DNA from: DSOS01 sp035286585
Lineage (GTDB): Bacteria; Chloroflexota; Anaerolineae; Anaerolineales; UBA4823
Direction: 5' to 3'
Assembly (NCBI GenBank): GCA_035286585.1
Contig: DATEDC010000099.1
Span: forward strand, 1-64,000
DNA: 64,000 bases
In this document: piece after piece, positions 15,327-23,150 of the stretch
Layout: every line of letters begins with the position of its first letter
Numbering within the stretch: the first letter of the stretch is position 1
Made by a program: the position numbers and the translations under genes
The notes under the pieces: generated by a model
Seen by the model: the letters and a program-made list of their open reading frames with translations, nothing else
Told to the model about the DNA's origin: nothing
The model's database searches: none

Positions 15327-17793
15327 ACCACGCGCCAGCATAACAAGCTGCTCCTAAACGCAGCACCCAGCCGAATCCAAACGAGAGGGCTAATAGAGCG
15401 GCTAACACAGCCGAAACTACTGATGCTGCGCCGTTAACCCCCCAACTCCAGGGTACGAGGGCGCGGCGACCTTCGGCTGCCAGGCGAGCAATCCCGGTGG
15501 GGAAGGGAAGTCCCATCAGGAAGCCAATCGGGGCGAGGATCAAGGCGGAAAATCCCAGCCTGGCTGCCAGGGATGCCCCCAGGGTGTTCTCGAAGAACTG
15601 CTTTCCCAGCAGTGGAAAACCCAATATGAAGACAACCAGCAAGGGCAGGACCAGAGGCGTAGAGATCCCCTGGCTGAAGCGGCTGCCTACTCCGGAGAAG
15701 AACAATAGTGAAAACAGCACCGTTGTGACGGCATAGGCTGGCTGTTCCAGGTAGAGGATAAACATCTGGATCAATGGGATTTCCACGAGTAAGAAAGCCA
15801 GCCCGACCAACCCAAAATATCCCAGCGGCATGATAGGGCTAACCTCGAAGGCGCTGCTAGCTTTACCGTCGCTGCCCTTCGTTCGGGCGACAGCCGCAGG
15901 AAGGAGGATCAACCCGCCTGCCAATACCGCCGCCAGTGCAAGCAGAGCTAATACGACAAAATAGCCTGCCCCCCCGAAAGGCTGCCAGGTCTTGCCAAAT
16001 TCGGCTAAAACCTGCCTGGACTGTGACCACTTGAAATAGTGGCCGAAGAATGGACGATCATCGCTAGGGGGGCTGACATCGAAGGCGTAATCTCGATAGA
16101 ATTGCCGGCGGTCATCCGTTGAGATCAAGGCGTTGAAGCTCTGGTAATACTCGTCTTCAGGAAGTATATTGAACTGATTGGCCTCTTGCGCCTGCATCCC
16201 TGGGACATACACCAGGTCGAACGCCCGGCTGGCGGCAAACGCTCGCACCAGTTCCAGTTCGCTGGCAGTAAATGCACCATTTTTCAGGTAAAGCGTTCCG
16301 GTGTTATAACTGCGGAAGGCAACCACACTCAGAGAAGGGTCAAGCCCGAGACGCTCCAGCGCGGTAACGCCGATAGCAAAAGTACGCAGAAATTCGCTTG
16401 GAGGGGTCTGCAGCCAGCGGGTAACTACTAAAATACCGCCTGGGCGCAGGTTTCCAAGCGCATCCTGGAAGGATTCCACCGTATATCGGTATTCTTCAGC
16501 CAGGCTGTATGCGCCTGAGCGAACCGGGTGGTAGGCGCTGGTCAGGGAAATCAAGATCAGGTCGTAATCCTGCAGCGATCGCCGCAGAAAGCTGCGCCCG
16601 CTGGCAGATACCGCATGCACATTCGGCAGAGTGTAAATGTGCTGGGAGGCGCTGACGATCAATGGGTTGACCTCCACTGCCATGACCTGCCCAGCTCCTT
16701 CAGCCAGAGCGATCAGGATATCTAACCCGCCGCGCGGTTCCAGGATGAGCGTCGTCGCCCGGGGGCGGAGCTGGTAAGCCAGAGAAGAGGGCATATAGGC
16801 GCTGAATGACAGATTTGCGCCCTCCCAAACAACCGGAGAGAGGTCATCGCCATCCACCAGGACCGCGTCTTGGGGTGGCGGCAGTTGCAGGAAGCGGTAG
16901 CTCAACCCGGGCAGCGAGCGAATGCCGGGGCTGCGGACCACATCCACGCGCGAGAATGCATTCCATGCCTGACGGATCAATTGGGCAGAAGGATACTGCA
17001 ACGCGTACGACAAACCCTTATAAGGTGAGATGCGGAGCGCCATGAGGCTCAACCCATTTTTGCGAGCGAGGCGCAGGCTCACATCGCTGAGAGCGAAGAC
17101 GAGCAAACTGACTAATACCGCCCAGCGGATTGATCCCTGGATTATCGCATATAGCCCCCAGCCCTGCCTTTGAAATCGTGGTATTCCATTCACCTGTCCT
17201 GTGAACAGCCAAATCATCCCCGCGCTCGCGGCTAACACGAGGCTCAAGGTGACCGTTCCTTCACCACCGAGCAGATTGGGAGCAAACAGCGCCAGGAGGC
17301 AGCCAAAAGCGGATCCGACCAGATTGAAGGCATAGGTGAGCCCCGCCTGGTTGGCGTGGACGGTGAGGAGCAGCCCGGTGGCCAGCCCACTGAAGAAAAA
17401 AGGGCAGGCGAGGGCAACGTAATGCAGCACCAGGATCGCCAATTGCCGCTTATCCCAGGCTACGCTGAACGAGTCGAATGGCAGCCAGTTGGTCAGCAGG
17501 TAGGCAGTCAGCATGCTAACCCCAGACCCTAGCGCCAGCCAGCTCAGGCTCGAGTATGCCCTGTCGGCGGGAATCCGGGAGAAAAGCGCCAGGACCGTCC
17601 CGCTGGCGCCAAAGCCGAGCAGGGCAATGCTGACGATCATAAAAGCAAAATGGTAGAACTGCGCCACCGAGAACAGCCGGGTCAGGTTGATCTCGTAGGT
17701 CAGTGTGGCGGTAGAAAGGAAGAACAAACCAAGCGCAGCTAAGCCGGAAAACAGCGGCGCTGGCTGGTGAGAATTGTTCGGTCTGTTAGCCAT
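15274..17793 (-). CDS. polytopic membrane protein with spermidine-synthase-like methyltransferase domain
   Basis: About 839 residues in a membrane-soluble-membrane layout. Residues 1-260 hold about seven hydrophobic helices beginning LALFLLSTATLTYEINLTRLF (shortened here from the first helix), a conserved start of the fused MFS/spermidine-synthase family. The centre (about 330-600) is a Rossmann methyltransferase/aminopropyltransferase fold with TLILEPRGGLDILIALAEG and MAVEVNPLIVSAS. The final 200 residues are six more helices. These proteins are widespread but rarely characterised; the acceptor is unknown. I place the start at ATG 17793, before the first helix; GTG/ATG codons up to 17835 are in frame. 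It lies downstream of the thioredoxin-like gene, probably cotranscribed. Confidence 0.72.
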   Translation of the reverse strand: MANRPNNSHQPAPLFSGLAALGLFFLSTATLTYEINLTRLFSVAQFYHFAFMIVSIALLGFGASGTVLALFSRIPADRAYSSLSWLALGSGVSMLTAYLLTNWLPFDSFSVAWDKRQLAILVLHYVALACPFFFSGLATGLLLTVHANQAGLTYAFNLVGSAFGCLLALFAPNLLGGEGTVTLSLVLAASAGMIWLFTGQVNGIPRFQRQGWGLYAIIQGSIRWAVLVSLLVFALSDVSLRLARKNGLSLMALRISPYKGLSYALQYPSAQLIRQAWNAFSRVDVVRSPGIRSLPGLSYRFLQLPPPQDAVLVDGDDLSPVVWEGANLSFSAYMPSSLAYQLRPRATTLILEPRGGLDILIALAEGAGQVMAVEVNPLIVSASQHIYTLPNVHAVSASGRSFLRRSLQDYDLILISLTSAYHPVRSGAYSLAEEYRYTVESFQDALGNLRPGGILVVTRWLQTPPSEFLRTFAIGVTALERLGLDPSLSVVAFRSYNTGTLYLKNGAFTASELELVRAFAASRAFDLVYVPGMQAQEANQFNILPEDEYYQSFNALISTDDRRQFYRDYAFDVSPPSDDRPFFGHYFKWSQSRQVLAEFGKTWQPFGGAGYFVVLALLALAAVLAGGLILLPAAVARTKGSDGKASSAFEVSPIMPLGYFGLVGLAFLLVEIPLIQMFILYLEQPAYAVTTVLFSLLFFSGVGSRFSQGISTPLVLPLLVVFILGFPLLGKQFFENTLGASLAARLGFSALILAPIGFLMGLPFPTGIARLAAEGRRALVPWSWGVNGAASVVSAVLAALLALSFGFGWVLRLGAACYAGAWFMEKLWARGSPRQSRSR

Positions 17794-17844
17794 ACCGTGT
17801 TTAGTCCGCCAACTGGCGCAACTGGCGATGCGCAAGCTGTGACC

Positions 17845-18333
17845 TTAGAGATCCGAGTTCACCAGAGACTCGGCCACCTGATCGTGGTTAATCGTCCCTA
17901 CGCTGCGCCAGAGGGCTGCTCCCCGAGCATCGAAGAAGATGAAGGTAGGCGTGGCGATGACAGTAAGCTCTCGGGCCAGCGTCTTGCCGGCCGCCTCCTG
18001 CACATCCACGCGCAGGACAAGCAGCCGCCCGCTATATTCGCTCTCGATCCCATCCACGATGGGCCTGGCGGCCATGCAGGCTATTCAATACGGCGATTGG
18101 AATTCGAGCAGCACGGGTGTGCCCGCGCCGATCTGGCTGCGTAATTCAGCCAGGTCCGTGTGTGGGGTTTGCACGGGACGCAGGCGATACCAACCAAACA
18201 GCAGCCCAAAGGCCAGAAGGGCTAAGATCAGGAGACGTTCCAAGCTGAGACCGGGTCGCAAGAGAAAATATCCTGCCAACAGCAGCACGAAAAGAATGAA
18301 CAGCAGAGCGGAGTAGAGGTTAAAAGGGTTCAT
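17845..18333 (-). CDS. membrane-anchored thioredoxin-like protein with in-frame TGA (candidate selenoprotein)
   Basis: One continuous frame is interrupted by a single TGA at 18087-18085. Read through, it gives a 162-residue protein: two membrane helices (about 8-25 and 33-50), then a thioredoxin fold with LLEFQSPY at 75-82, position 83 = TGA, Ile-Ala, Cys86, then the cis-proline region VIATPTFIFFD. The TGA falls exactly where thioredoxins have the first, nucleophilic Cys of CxxC, giving U-I-A-C. Thioredoxin-fold selenoproteins with UxxC motifs are known in bacteria. A hairpin with a G-starting loop lies 27 bases beyond the TGA. The alternative is a nonsense mutation of TGC/TGT, in which case this is a recent pseudogene; the downstream half shows no other damage. 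ATG 18333 precedes the first helix. Confidence 0.6.
18049..18063 (-). promoter_or_regulatory. SECIS-like hairpin downstream of the TGA
   Basis: On the minus strand, CCCATC (18063-18058), loop GTG (18057-18055), GATGGG (18054-18049): a perfect 6-bp stem, with 27 bases between TGA and loop. Bacterial selenocysteine insertion elements sit immediately downstream of the UGA inside the coding region and need a G near the start of the apical loop; spacing and loop fit that description. A second short stem (GCCTG/CAGGC) lies between. Confidence 0.4.
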
Positions 18334-18434
18334 GGGATGAGGATAATGGAGAAGTGGAGAAGTGTCAATAAGGCGAGCGCTTGTGTCCAGGACTTTCCCC
18401 TGCCTTTGCATTCACCCGGCAGCGTGTAATTTTC

Positions 18435-18463
18435 TTGTAATGATTCTGCAAGGTCTGGATAAT
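18435..18463 (+). promoter_or_regulatory. candidate promoter of the small secreted protein gene
   Basis: TTGTAA (18435-18440) and GATAAT (18458-18463) with an exact 17-base spacer, 70 bases before the ATG at 18533, which has a strong AAGGAGGT ribosome site (18518-18525). Confidence 0.5.
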
Positions 18464-18532
18464 CTTTCTGCTCTACACTAAGGTTTATTGCGCTCGTATA
18501 AACCCACTCAATATCCAAAGGAGGTAAAAACA

Positions 18533-18994
18533 ATGATCCGCAAAATTTCCCTGGTTCTCTCCGTTATTGCCCTCAGCCTGCTGTTTGTCGTTCCTGCATT
18601 GGCTGACCCTGGCCAACCCAATTTTTCTCCTGGCTTGTATGGTGATGGCATGGTTTGGGGCACGAAGGGCGCCGCGATACTGCCCGCTCCCAGCGGCAAT
18701 AACCTGGCTTCCTTCGATAAGCTGTTCGTCATCGTCAACAGCAACAATCCGATGGGGCAGTTGCCGGTGGCTGAAGCTGCGCCGGGCAATCCCGACTATA
18801 ACGGCGGGCGCTGGTACACGCATACCGTGGAGTGGACAGCGGCTGGATTTGCAGACCATGGAATCGTGCCGGTGCTCACTTCTTACGCCCAGATTATGGT
18901 GCACTACAACCTGGGCCACCTCTCGATCACGCCGGGTTCACCTGCTGGCGGCCCGCCAGCCTTCTTCGAATGTCCGATGCTGCCAGTGAAGTAA
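18533..18994 (+). CDS. small secreted protein of unknown function
   Basis: 153 residues with a clear Sec signal peptide (LVLSVIALSLLFVVPALA, cleavage expected after ALA) and a mature part of about 130 residues rich in Gly, Pro and Asn, with GKLFVIVN-like hydrophobic strands and a single Cys near the end (FFECPMLPVK). ATG 18533 is set by the strong AAGGAGGT eight bases upstream. It has its own promoter and a strong terminator and so is a single-gene unit, probably well expressed. I do not recognise the family; small periplasmic or surface binding protein is a guess. Confidence 0.75.
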   Translation: MIRKISLVLSVIALSLLFVVPALADPGQPNFSPGLYGDGMVWGTKGAAILPAPSGNNLASFDKLFVIVNSNNPMGQLPVAEAAPGNPDYNGGRWYTHTVEWTAAGFADHGIVPVLTSYAQIMVHYNLGHLSITPGSPAGGPPAFFECPMLPVK

Positions 18995-19058
18995 GGCGTT
19001 TGGATCGCTGGTCAATAATTTTCACAAAATAACATCACGCCAACTCATTGGGAATAAA

Positions 19059-19093
19059 CACGGGGCTGTCCCTCTATCATGGACAGCCCCGTG
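19059..19093. terminator. bidirectional terminator between convergent genes
   Basis: Perfect 13-bp inverted repeat: CACGGGGCTGTCC (19059-19071), loop of nine bases, GGACAGCCCCGTG (19081-19093), followed by TTGTTTGG. It separates the secreted protein gene (plus) from the rhodanese operon (minus); on the plus strand the T-tract is short. Confidence 0.8.
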
Positions 19094-19118
19094 TTGTTTG
19101 GCAATAGTACACCCGCAG

Positions 19119-19439
19119 TTAAACAGCTTCCCCCTCCAGAGGGTATCCCGCCGCATCCCATTCCGCCAATCCGCCGGAGTAGCGGCGCACATTCTTAAAA
19201 CCGCGCTTGACCAGATATTGATAAGCCGCCTGGCTGGCGATACAGGCTGGATCAGAGCAATAAACCACGATCTCTTCCTCGGGGTCGAGCAATCGGGCGG
19301 CGTCTTCCATGCGGCTGATGCTGATCGAGCCAGGGATGTGTTTGGCGTTGAACGCCCATTCGTTCAGGGTCATCACGAGTTTAAATTTTTCACCACGGTC
19401 GAGCTTGGCTTTCAATTCCTCCCGGCTGATTACATTCAT
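19119..19439 (-). CDS. single-domain rhodanese-like protein
   Basis: 106 residues, one rhodanese domain. The active-site loop is VVYCSDPACIASQAA with the expected persulfide-forming Cys, preceded by HIPGSISISRMED and followed by RRYSGGLAEWDAAGYPLEG, all family signatures. Expected role: sulfane-sulfur transfer or disulfide/sulfide-related signalling in the cytoplasm. It starts 17 bases after the stop of the response-regulator/reductase gene and is the last gene of that unit, which fits a redox theme. Confidence 0.9.
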   Translation of the reverse strand: MNVISREELKAKLDRGEKFKLVMTLNEWAFNAKHIPGSISISRMEDAARLLDPEEEIVVYCSDPACIASQAAYQYLVKRGFKNVRRYSGGLAEWDAAGYPLEGEAV

Positions 19440-19456
19440 CTAATCTCTCCTCCTCG

Positions 19457-21118
19457 TCATACTGTCTTCAGGTACTGGTGGATGAGGCTGACCGCGATAG
19501 CGCCCTCACCCACGGCGGAGGCCACGCGCCGCACCGCCCCCTGGCGCACATCGCCAGCGGCGAAGATACCCGGTACGCTGGTCTCCAGCAGATACGGGTC
19601 GCGCTGCAACGTCCAGTTTTTCGGACGCTTACCGTCCTGGTACAGATCTGGGCCAGTCAGCACAAACCCGGCACGATTGGTTGCCACAACCCCATTCACC
19701 ATTTCAGTATGGGGCACTGCGCCGATGAAGAGAAACAGGGCTGGCGTCTCCACTCGCAAGGTCTCCTGGGTCTGGTTGTTTTTCAGGGTGAGCGCCTCCA
19801 ACTTGTTTTTCCCAAATGCTTCGACCACTTCTGTGTGCACCTGAATGTCGATGTTTTCCGTCGCGCTGATCTGGTCGATCAGGTATTGGGACATGGTAGC
19901 CTGCAGACCGCTGCCACGCACCAACATGCTCACCTGGCTGGCATAGCGGGAGAAGAACATGGCAGCCTGTCCGGCGGAGTTGGCGCCTCCGACAACATAG
20001 ACATGCTGACCTGTGTAGTAGGCGGCTTCGGTAAGGGCGGCGCCATAATATACCCCCGCCCCGGTGAGATCCTTGATGCCCGGCGCGTCCAGCTGGCGAA
20101 CGGTTACACCCGTCGCGATCATAAGCGCCCGGGCGCTTAATTCGGAGCCATCATCCAGGATAACGATGCGATATGGTCCATCTACCCGGACCTTAACGAC
20201 CTCCTGGGCGGTCAGAATCTCAGCTCCAAGCCGTCTGGCCTGATCGGTTGCCCGTCGCGACAAGTCAGCGCCGCTGATGCCTTTGGGGAAACCCAGATAA
20301 TTCTCGATGCGGGAGCTGGTTCCGGCCTGTCCGCCGGTAGCCTCGCGTTCGATCAGTGCGGTGCGCAAACCCTCAGAGGCCCCGTATACCGCAGCCCCCA
20401 GCCCGGCTGGCCCAGCCCCAATGATGACCAGATCGTAAAAAGGCTGGGTTGCCTGGGTCTGCATACCGGCTTTCTCTGCCAGCGTGCGGAAGTCAGGTTC
20501 CACCAGGGTTGTCCCATCGGGGAAAAAGACTACTGGCAAACGATGTTCTCCCTGCAACACCGAATCCACCAGTTCCTTGGCAACGCTATCCTGCTCGATA
20601 TCCAACCACTGGTACGGGATGCGGTTGCGCGCCAGGAAGTCCTTTACCAGATGCGAGTGAGGCGACCAGAGTGTTCCCGCCACCCGAATGCCCTCATATG
20701 GCAGCGGGACTGTCGCCATCCAGTCGCTCAGCAATTCATCCAGGATGGGATACAGGTGTTGGTCTGGGGGATCCCAGGGTTTCATCAGGTAGTGATCCAA
20801 GCCAATGACGTTGATACTGGTGATGGCGGCCTCTGTGTCTGCATAAGCCGTCAACAGTACCTTGCGCGCCTCGGGATAATACTTTAGCGCCTGGGATAGG
20901 AATTCCGTCCCGCTCATCTCTGGCATACGCTGGTCAACCAGAAAAAGAGCTATCGGAGTGTTCCGTTTTTTGAATTCTTCCACGGCTTTTAGCGCCTCAG
21001 CGCCAGAGCCGGCTTTTACAATCCGGTAATCGCTGCGGTAATACTGGCGCAGGTCGCGTTCGATAGCATTCAATACTTGCGGCTCATCATCGACCGACAT
21101 TATGATTGGCTTTGCCAT
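19457..21118 (-). CDS. response regulator fused to a thioredoxin-reductase-like flavoprotein
   Basis: 553 residues. Residues 1-125 are a receiver domain: acidic pair D10/D11, phospho-acceptor Asp62 in LVDQRMPEMSG, and YLMKPWD. About 140-215 is a degenerate glutaredoxin-like segment (AGTLWSPHSHLVKDFL ... LPVVFFPDGT) without its cysteines. From about 225 is an FAD/NADPH reductase: LVIIGAGPAGLGAAVYG, VYVVGGANSAGQAAMFFS and the terminal GIFAAGDVRQGAVRRVAS. Where thioredoxin reductase has its CxxC (YCATC), this protein has YYGAALTEA, so it cannot do classical disulfide chemistry with that motif. It may instead transfer electrons to an unknown partner under phosphorylation control. The likely kinase is the cNMP-binding protein at 25762. 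ATG 21118. Confidence 0.9.
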   Translation of the reverse strand: MAKPIIMSVDDEPQVLNAIERDLRQYYRSDYRIVKAGSGAEALKAVEEFKKRNTPIALFLVDQRMPEMSGTEFLSQALKYYPEARKVLLTAYADTEAAITSINVIGLDHYLMKPWDPPDQHLYPILDELLSDWMATVPLPYEGIRVAGTLWSPHSHLVKDFLARNRIPYQWLDIEQDSVAKELVDSVLQGEHRLPVVFFPDGTTLVEPDFRTLAEKAGMQTQATQPFYDLVIIGAGPAGLGAAVYGASEGLRTALIEREATGGQAGTSSRIENYLGFPKGISGADLSRRATDQARRLGAEILTAQEVVKVRVDGPYRIVILDDGSELSARALMIATGVTVRQLDAPGIKDLTGAGVYYGAALTEAAYYTGQHVYVVGGANSAGQAAMFFSRYASQVSMLVRGSGLQATMSQYLIDQISATENIDIQVHTEVVEAFGKNKLEALTLKNNQTQETLRVETPALFLFIGAVPHTEMVNGVVATNRAGFVLTGPDLYQDGKRPKNWTLQRDPYLLETSVPGIFAAGDVRQGAVRRVASAVGEGAIAVSLIHQYLKTV

Positions 21119-21170
21119 CAGTTCTCACACCCTTTTCTAACGTGGGTGATCTTCCCCACCGTGCTGACCG

Positions 21171-21353
21171 TTATATTTGCAGGTGCTCACGCACCTCTCG
21201 ACGGTTTAAAAATGAATTGCGCAGTTCTTCATTGCTAATATGATCGAAGATGTATTGTAACACCTCACGTGTCCTGCCGCGTAATTGCGCTGCTTCAACA
21301 CGATCGCCTTTCAGCTCATAAACCATGGCTAATTTTGCCAGGACACGCCACAA
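21171..21353 (-). pseudogene. C-terminal remnant of a second TPR regulator
   Basis: A 60-codon frame starting at a TTG whose translation ends EELRNSFLNRREVREHL, closely resembling the last residues of the neighbouring TPR protein (EELRESFLNRKDVIALRES), and the helix before it (LAKLAMVYELKGDRVEAAQ) looks like the last TPR. Stops occur in frame just upstream. It appears to be the tail left from a tandem duplicate of the gene at 21381 whose body has been deleted. It is probably not a functional gene. Confidence 0.6.
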
Positions 21354-21380
21354 TCAATGCCCCTAAAATCAAATCCAGAC

Positions 21381-23150
21381 TCATTGTGACTCCCGTAACG
21401 CGATTACATCCTTTCGATTCAAAAAGGATTCACGCAATTCCTCGCTTCCGGTACGGGCGGCAATATAGTTAATGATCTCCCTGGCGAGGGCCCGATGCTG
21501 TCTGGATTGATCGGATTTACCTTGCCGATCCGCCAATTCAGCCAGGGCAGCTTGGACCTGCCAAATGATAATCCTCGAGTGCATATTTTCTGCGTGCTCT
21601 AGGGCTTTAGTAAGTGCGTCATGTGCATCAGCGTGTTGTCCTGTTTCAAGAAGAGTTACCCCGCGCATGTAGTACAACCAGGGCGTAAATAGACGGATGT
21701 CGGTGATGACCTCTGTTTCGAACAATTGGGAGATCTCGAGAGCACGGGGATAATCTTTTTCTGCCAGTGCAAGCTCGCAATACAAACCTTGAAAAACGAT
21801 CCGTGCAAACCCCAACGGATCACCTTGTTGCAAGGCCTTTTCAGCGTTTTGCATCAATTTTCGAGCTTCTTCGAATTCATTGCGTTGAGCGTGGACTCGG
21901 GCTTTAATCGCAAGCGCCCAGGCGCCCCATCCAACGATCTCCTGACTCCTGTTTATCAGCGCCTTATCGATGGTAGCGAGACCGCGTTCGATGTCTCCCA
22001 GGTACGCGTATATGTATCCTAATTCCGCTTGAGTTTGCAATAATGGCACGATGAAGCCGGCCTCCTCTGCCAACTGGATACACTGTTTCATGAGCTGGAT
22101 GGCTTCTTCTGGATGGCCACGATCAAAGTAGATATCCCCTACGTACATGCGGCAGTAAGCCTGTCCCCAAAGATTTCCAATTGACTCGCTGAGCGCCGCA
22201 GCTTCCTGGTATTTAGCCAACGCCGGATCGTACTCTCCATTGAAATAATCATATGCGATCAAGGTCGATAAGTTATCGACCAGCATTGGCAAATTGCCCA
22301 GCGAGCGCCATAGACTCTGCGCTTCTTTGAGTGCCTGATAACCTTTCTCAAACTGGTAGGTGCTGACATAAGGCTGGCTCACATCGTTGAGTGTGTAAGC
22401 CATCAGTTCTTTATGGTCGAGCTTGCGCGCCAGAGCCAGTGCCTGTTCGTGGTGTACGATTGAATCGATGAATTTTCCTGTACGCGCATATAGCAGACCA
22501 AGTATCCAATGGATGCGCGCCTGTGATGTACGATCGCCGATTTTTTCCGCCAGTTCAAGCGCCATGTTGCTTAGTTTTTGTGCCCTATCCGCATCGTGTA
22601 CTGCGCTGGGTGTGGCATATACCTTTGCCCGGGCGATGATCCCAGCCAACCGCATGGCTTCATCCCTGTTTTCGTTGGCTAAGGATTCCATATCTCTGTA
22701 GCACTCCAGAGCCTGGTTATATTGGGCATTTAATTCGTAGGCTATGCCGAGCTGGGAGAACAGGCGATTTATTTTGTTTTGCCAAGAGCGGTCCCGCTTG
22801 GCAATATCCAATGCATATTTGTAATGCTCAATCGCCTCTGGAATGGCGTATATCTCCATTGCCTTATCCCCGGAAATGGTGAAATAGCGCAAGGCGCGCT
22901 CATAATCACTGGCGGCATAGAAATGTCCGGCCAGAATTGGAGCAATTTCCTCTTCGCGCTCCCTGTAAATATCCTCCAGCACTGAACCCGTAATTCGATG
23001 CAATGCCTGCCGGTCGGATTTGAGGAGCGAGCCGTAAGCGGCTTCCTGGATAAGCGTGTGCCGGAAGAGATACTCTACTTCAGGCAGCACATTAACCAGT
23101 GACACCAACCCGGAGGCTTCCAGGATGCGCAGGTGGGTGCTATGGCTCAT
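21381..23150 (-). CDS. TPR-repeat protein, C-terminal half of a cyclase/AAA/TPR regulator
   Basis: 589 residues: it begins with the end of an AAA/LuxR-type ATPase effector region (RILEASGLVSLVNVLPEVEYLFRHTLIQEAAYGSLL), followed by about ten tetratricopeptide repeats (for example YNQALECYRDMESLANENRD, PEEAIQLMKQCIQLAEEAG). In related proteins these repeats are the C-terminal third of a single zinc-ribbon/cyclase/AAA/TPR chain of about 1,200 residues. Here they are in another frame from the upstream half, linked by the overlap ATGA (23150-23147). Either the two halves are made by coupled re-initiation and reassociate, or a one-base indel has split the gene. TPRs would bind a protein ligand. Confidence 0.8.
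   Translation of the reverse strand: MSHSTHLRILEASGLVSLVNVLPEVEYLFRHTLIQEAAYGSLLKSDRQALHRITGSVLEDIYREREEEIAPILAGHFYAASDYERALRYFTISGDKAMEIYAIPEAIEHYKYALDIAKRDRSWQNKINRLFSQLGIAYELNAQYNQALECYRDMESLANENRDEAMRLAGIIARAKVYATPSAVHDADRAQKLSNMALELAEKIGDRTSQARIHWILGLLYARTGKFIDSIVHHEQALALARKLDHKELMAYTLNDVSQPYVSTYQFEKGYQALKEAQSLWRSLGNLPMLVDNLSTLIAYDYFNGEYDPALAKYQEAAALSESIGNLWGQAYCRMYVGDIYFDRGHPEEAIQLMKQCIQLAEEAGFIVPLLQTQAELGYIYAYLGDIERGLATIDKALINRSQEIVGWGAWALAIKARVHAQRNEFEEARKLMQNAEKALQQGDPLGFARIVFQGLYCELALAEKDYPRALEISQLFETEVITDIRLFTPWLYYMRGVTLLETGQHADAHDALTKALEHAENMHSRIIIWQVQAALAELADRQGKSDQSRQHRALAREIINYIAARTGSEELRESFLNRKDVIALRESQ

Noticed and set aside
18085..18411. Two separate small genes at the thioredoxin locus
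   Set aside because: The two frames are the same phase and together make one thioredoxin with only a TGA between them.
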